From positions 1 through 64,000 of the forward strand of contig NZ_VSRY01000095.1 of assembly GCF_008271805.1 (NCBI RefSeq): a stretch of DNA of 64,000 nt, read 5' to 3'. This DNA is from Streptomyces sp. TRM49041 (GTDB lineage: Bacteria > Actinomycetota > Actinomycetes > Streptomycetales > Streptomycetaceae). This document shows positions 62,893 to 64,000 of the stretch, one piece after another; within the stretch, counting starts at the first letter, position 1, and every line of letters starts with the position of its first letter. The translations under genes were made by a program, and so were the position numbers. Below the pieces are notes generated by a model. The model searched no databases. It was not told where the DNA came from and saw nothing but the letters and a program-made list of their open reading frames with translations.

Positions 62893-63876
62893 GTGATCGT
62901 GGACTGTGCCATCTACCGGGCCGGGCGCCGCCGTGAAGGCCCCACCGATGTCGTCGCCGCACTGGCGGAGGCGAGGGGGACGGTCGACGCGTTCCTGTGG
63001 ATCGGGCTGCACGAGCCGACGGCCCAGGAGTTCGACCGGGTGTCCGAGGAGTTCGGGCTGCATCCGCTGGCCGTGGAGGACGCGCTGAAGGCGCACCAGC
63101 GGCCGAAGCTGGAGGTGTACGACGACTCGCTGTTCCTGGTGCTGAAGCCGGTGCGGTACGAGCCGCAGGGCGACAGGGTCTCCACGGGCGAGCTGATGGT
63201 GTTCATGGGCGATTCGTTCGTGGTGACCGTCCGGCACGGCGAGGGCGCGCCGCTGTCGGAGGTGCGGCGGCGGCTGGAGGCGGAGCCGGACGTGCTGCGG
63301 CACGGTCCGACGTCGGTGCTGTACGCGATAAGCGACGCCGTCGTCGACCTCTACATCGATGTGGCTGCCGAGCTGCAGGCGGACCTGGAGGAGCTGGAGG
63401 CGGATGTCTTCCAGCCGGCCGGGGGCGACGCGAAGAACACGGCGTCGCGGATCTACACGTTCAAGCGGCAGGTGCTGGAGTTCCGCCGGGCGGCGGGGCC
63501 GCTGGCCGCCCCGATGCAGCGGCTGGCGGGTGCGGGCGTGCCGTTCGTCAGCGAGGAGTCGCGGCCGTTCTTCCGGGACGTCAGTGACCATCTGACGCGG
63601 GCCAGCGAGCAGGTGGAGGGCCTGGACCGGCTGCTTTCGGACATCCTCTCCGCGCATCTCGCGCAGATGGGTGTGCGTCAGAACGACGACATGCGGAAGA
63701 TCTCGGCATGGGCGGCGATGGCCGCGGTGCCCACGATGGTCGCGGGCGTCTACGGCATGAACTTCACGCACATGCCGGAGCTGCACTGGGTGTGGTCGTA
63801 TCCGGCGGTGGTGGTGCTGATGGCGGTCGCGGTGGTCGGCCTGTACCGGACGTTCAAGCGCCGGGGCTGGATGTGA
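62893..63876 (+). CDS. CorA-family magnesium/divalent cation channel
   Basis: A 327-residue CorA channel. Most is cytoplasmic; the C-terminal two membrane helices include the selectivity motif YGMNFTHMPELHWVWSYP. It forms a pentamer that admits Mg2+ or Co2+. GTG 62893 begins MIVDCAIYRAGRRR. It is divergent from the histidine phosphatase gene, and the two share a 62-bp promoter region. Confidence 0.9.
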   Translation: MIVDCAIYRAGRRREGPTDVVAALAEARGTVDAFLWIGLHEPTAQEFDRVSEEFGLHPLAVEDALKAHQRPKLEVYDDSLFLVLKPVRYEPQGDRVSTGELMVFMGDSFVVTVRHGEGAPLSEVRRRLEAEPDVLRHGPTSVLYAISDAVVDLYIDVAAELQADLEELEADVFQPAGGDAKNTASRIYTFKRQVLEFRRAAGPLAAPMQRLAGAGVPFVSEESRPFFRDVSDHLTRASEQVEGLDRLLSDILSAHLAQMGVRQNDDMRKISAWAAMAAVPTMVAGVYGMNFTHMPELHWVWSYPAVVVLMAVAVVGLYRTFKRRGWM

Positions 63877-63909
63877 CCGGACTCGCGGGCGCCCCTGTCG
63901 GCGTACGGG

Positions 63910-64000
63910 TCAGACGACGGGCGCCGTCTCGGCGGGGCCGCCGAGCGCGTCACGACGGTCGGGCATGGTGAGCGTGACCATGTGCCGCCAGCCGCCGGCC
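63910..64000 (-). CDS. C-terminal end of an unidentified gene (runs off right edge)
   Basis: The minus strand reads GWRHMVTLTMPDRRDALGG and ends PAETAPVV with TGA at 63910-63912. Only 29 residues are inside the window; no domain is recognisable. It converges on corA with 33 bp between the stops. Confidence 0.5.
   Translation of the reverse strand, partial: AGGWRHMVTLTMPDRRDALGGPAETAPVV

Noticed and set aside
1..64000. CRISPR arrays, IS elements, tRNA or rRNA genes, attachment sites
   Set aside because: No spaced direct repeats of CRISPR type, no transposase-like frames, no tRNA-like cloverleaf sequence, and no rRNA-like stretch was noticed.

Overview
The window looks like a chromosomal segment of a Streptomyces species. 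GC content is very high, GTG starts are common, the Pup-proteasome genes, a mycothiol ligase and a GylR-type glycerol operon are present, and the gene order matches, from memory, the S. coelicolor SCO1609-SCO1668 neighbourhood. I ran no search, so the synteny is recalled, not computed. I see no insertion sequence, prophage, CRISPR array, tRNA or rRNA. Most of it is conserved core chromosome with scattered small lesions.

Region by region. (1) 1-2713: the start of a Pro/Thr-rich protein running off the left edge, an alanine-racemase-fold amino acid deaminase/aldolase, and a DUF2510 membrane protein. (2) 2734-9393: a divergent catabolic island with an SDR dehydrogenase, an aldehyde dehydrogenase and a GlnA4-type glutamine-synthetase-like ligase on the minus strand, and a FadR-type regulator, an amine permease and a class-I amidotransferase-fold hydrolase on the plus strand. 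Together they can encode uptake and gamma-glutamylation-dependent breakdown of ethanolamine or a similar amine. (3) 9394-14949: an 11-bp tandem repeat, a LysR regulator, a TDT-family transporter, a metal-receptor-fold protein with an XRE-cupin regulator, a 5'-3' exonuclease, and a siderophore-interacting reductase with an iron box. (4) 15075-17344: a MerR-type regulator divergent from two membrane proteins, with two dyads between them. (5) 17415-20229: a P-type cation ATPase broken by one extra C in a C7 run. (6) 20307-38898: a HelY-like helicase, TatC/TatA, two small proteins, PafC/PafB, two FKBPs, PafA, an MFS exporter with a LacI regulator, then prcA-prcB-endonuclease VII-pup-dop-arc (the Pup-proteasome system). 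The endonuclease gene carries a one-base deletion.

(7) 39153-47624: ferredoxin, a secreted protein, TrmI, a site-2-protease-like membrane protein, a RecB-family nuclease, an orphan NarL-type response regulator, an oligopeptide-binding lipoprotein next to a gutted paralogue, and a HAD phosphatase. (8) 47826-57499: metH, then gylR-glpF-glpK-glpD (glycerol uptake, phosphorylation and oxidation), and a FadR-type regulator. (9) 57536-64000: an SDR tail remnant, a PAC2 protein (ParJ-like), mshC (mycothiol), and a compact block of a PI3K/HipA-like kinase-fold protein, DUF3090 protein and histidine phosphatase, then a CorA channel and the tail of an unidentified gene.

How parts work together: Pup (made ligation-competent by Dop) is attached to substrates by PafA, ARC unfolds pupylated proteins and PrcA/PrcB degrade them; PafBC and the FKBPs lie in the same stretch. 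GylR should control glpFKD through a 12-mer shared by the gylR and glpF promoters. The most interesting leads are the kinase/DUF3090/phosphatase block, the MerR-membrane protein module with its operators, and two frameshifts in otherwise intact genes.
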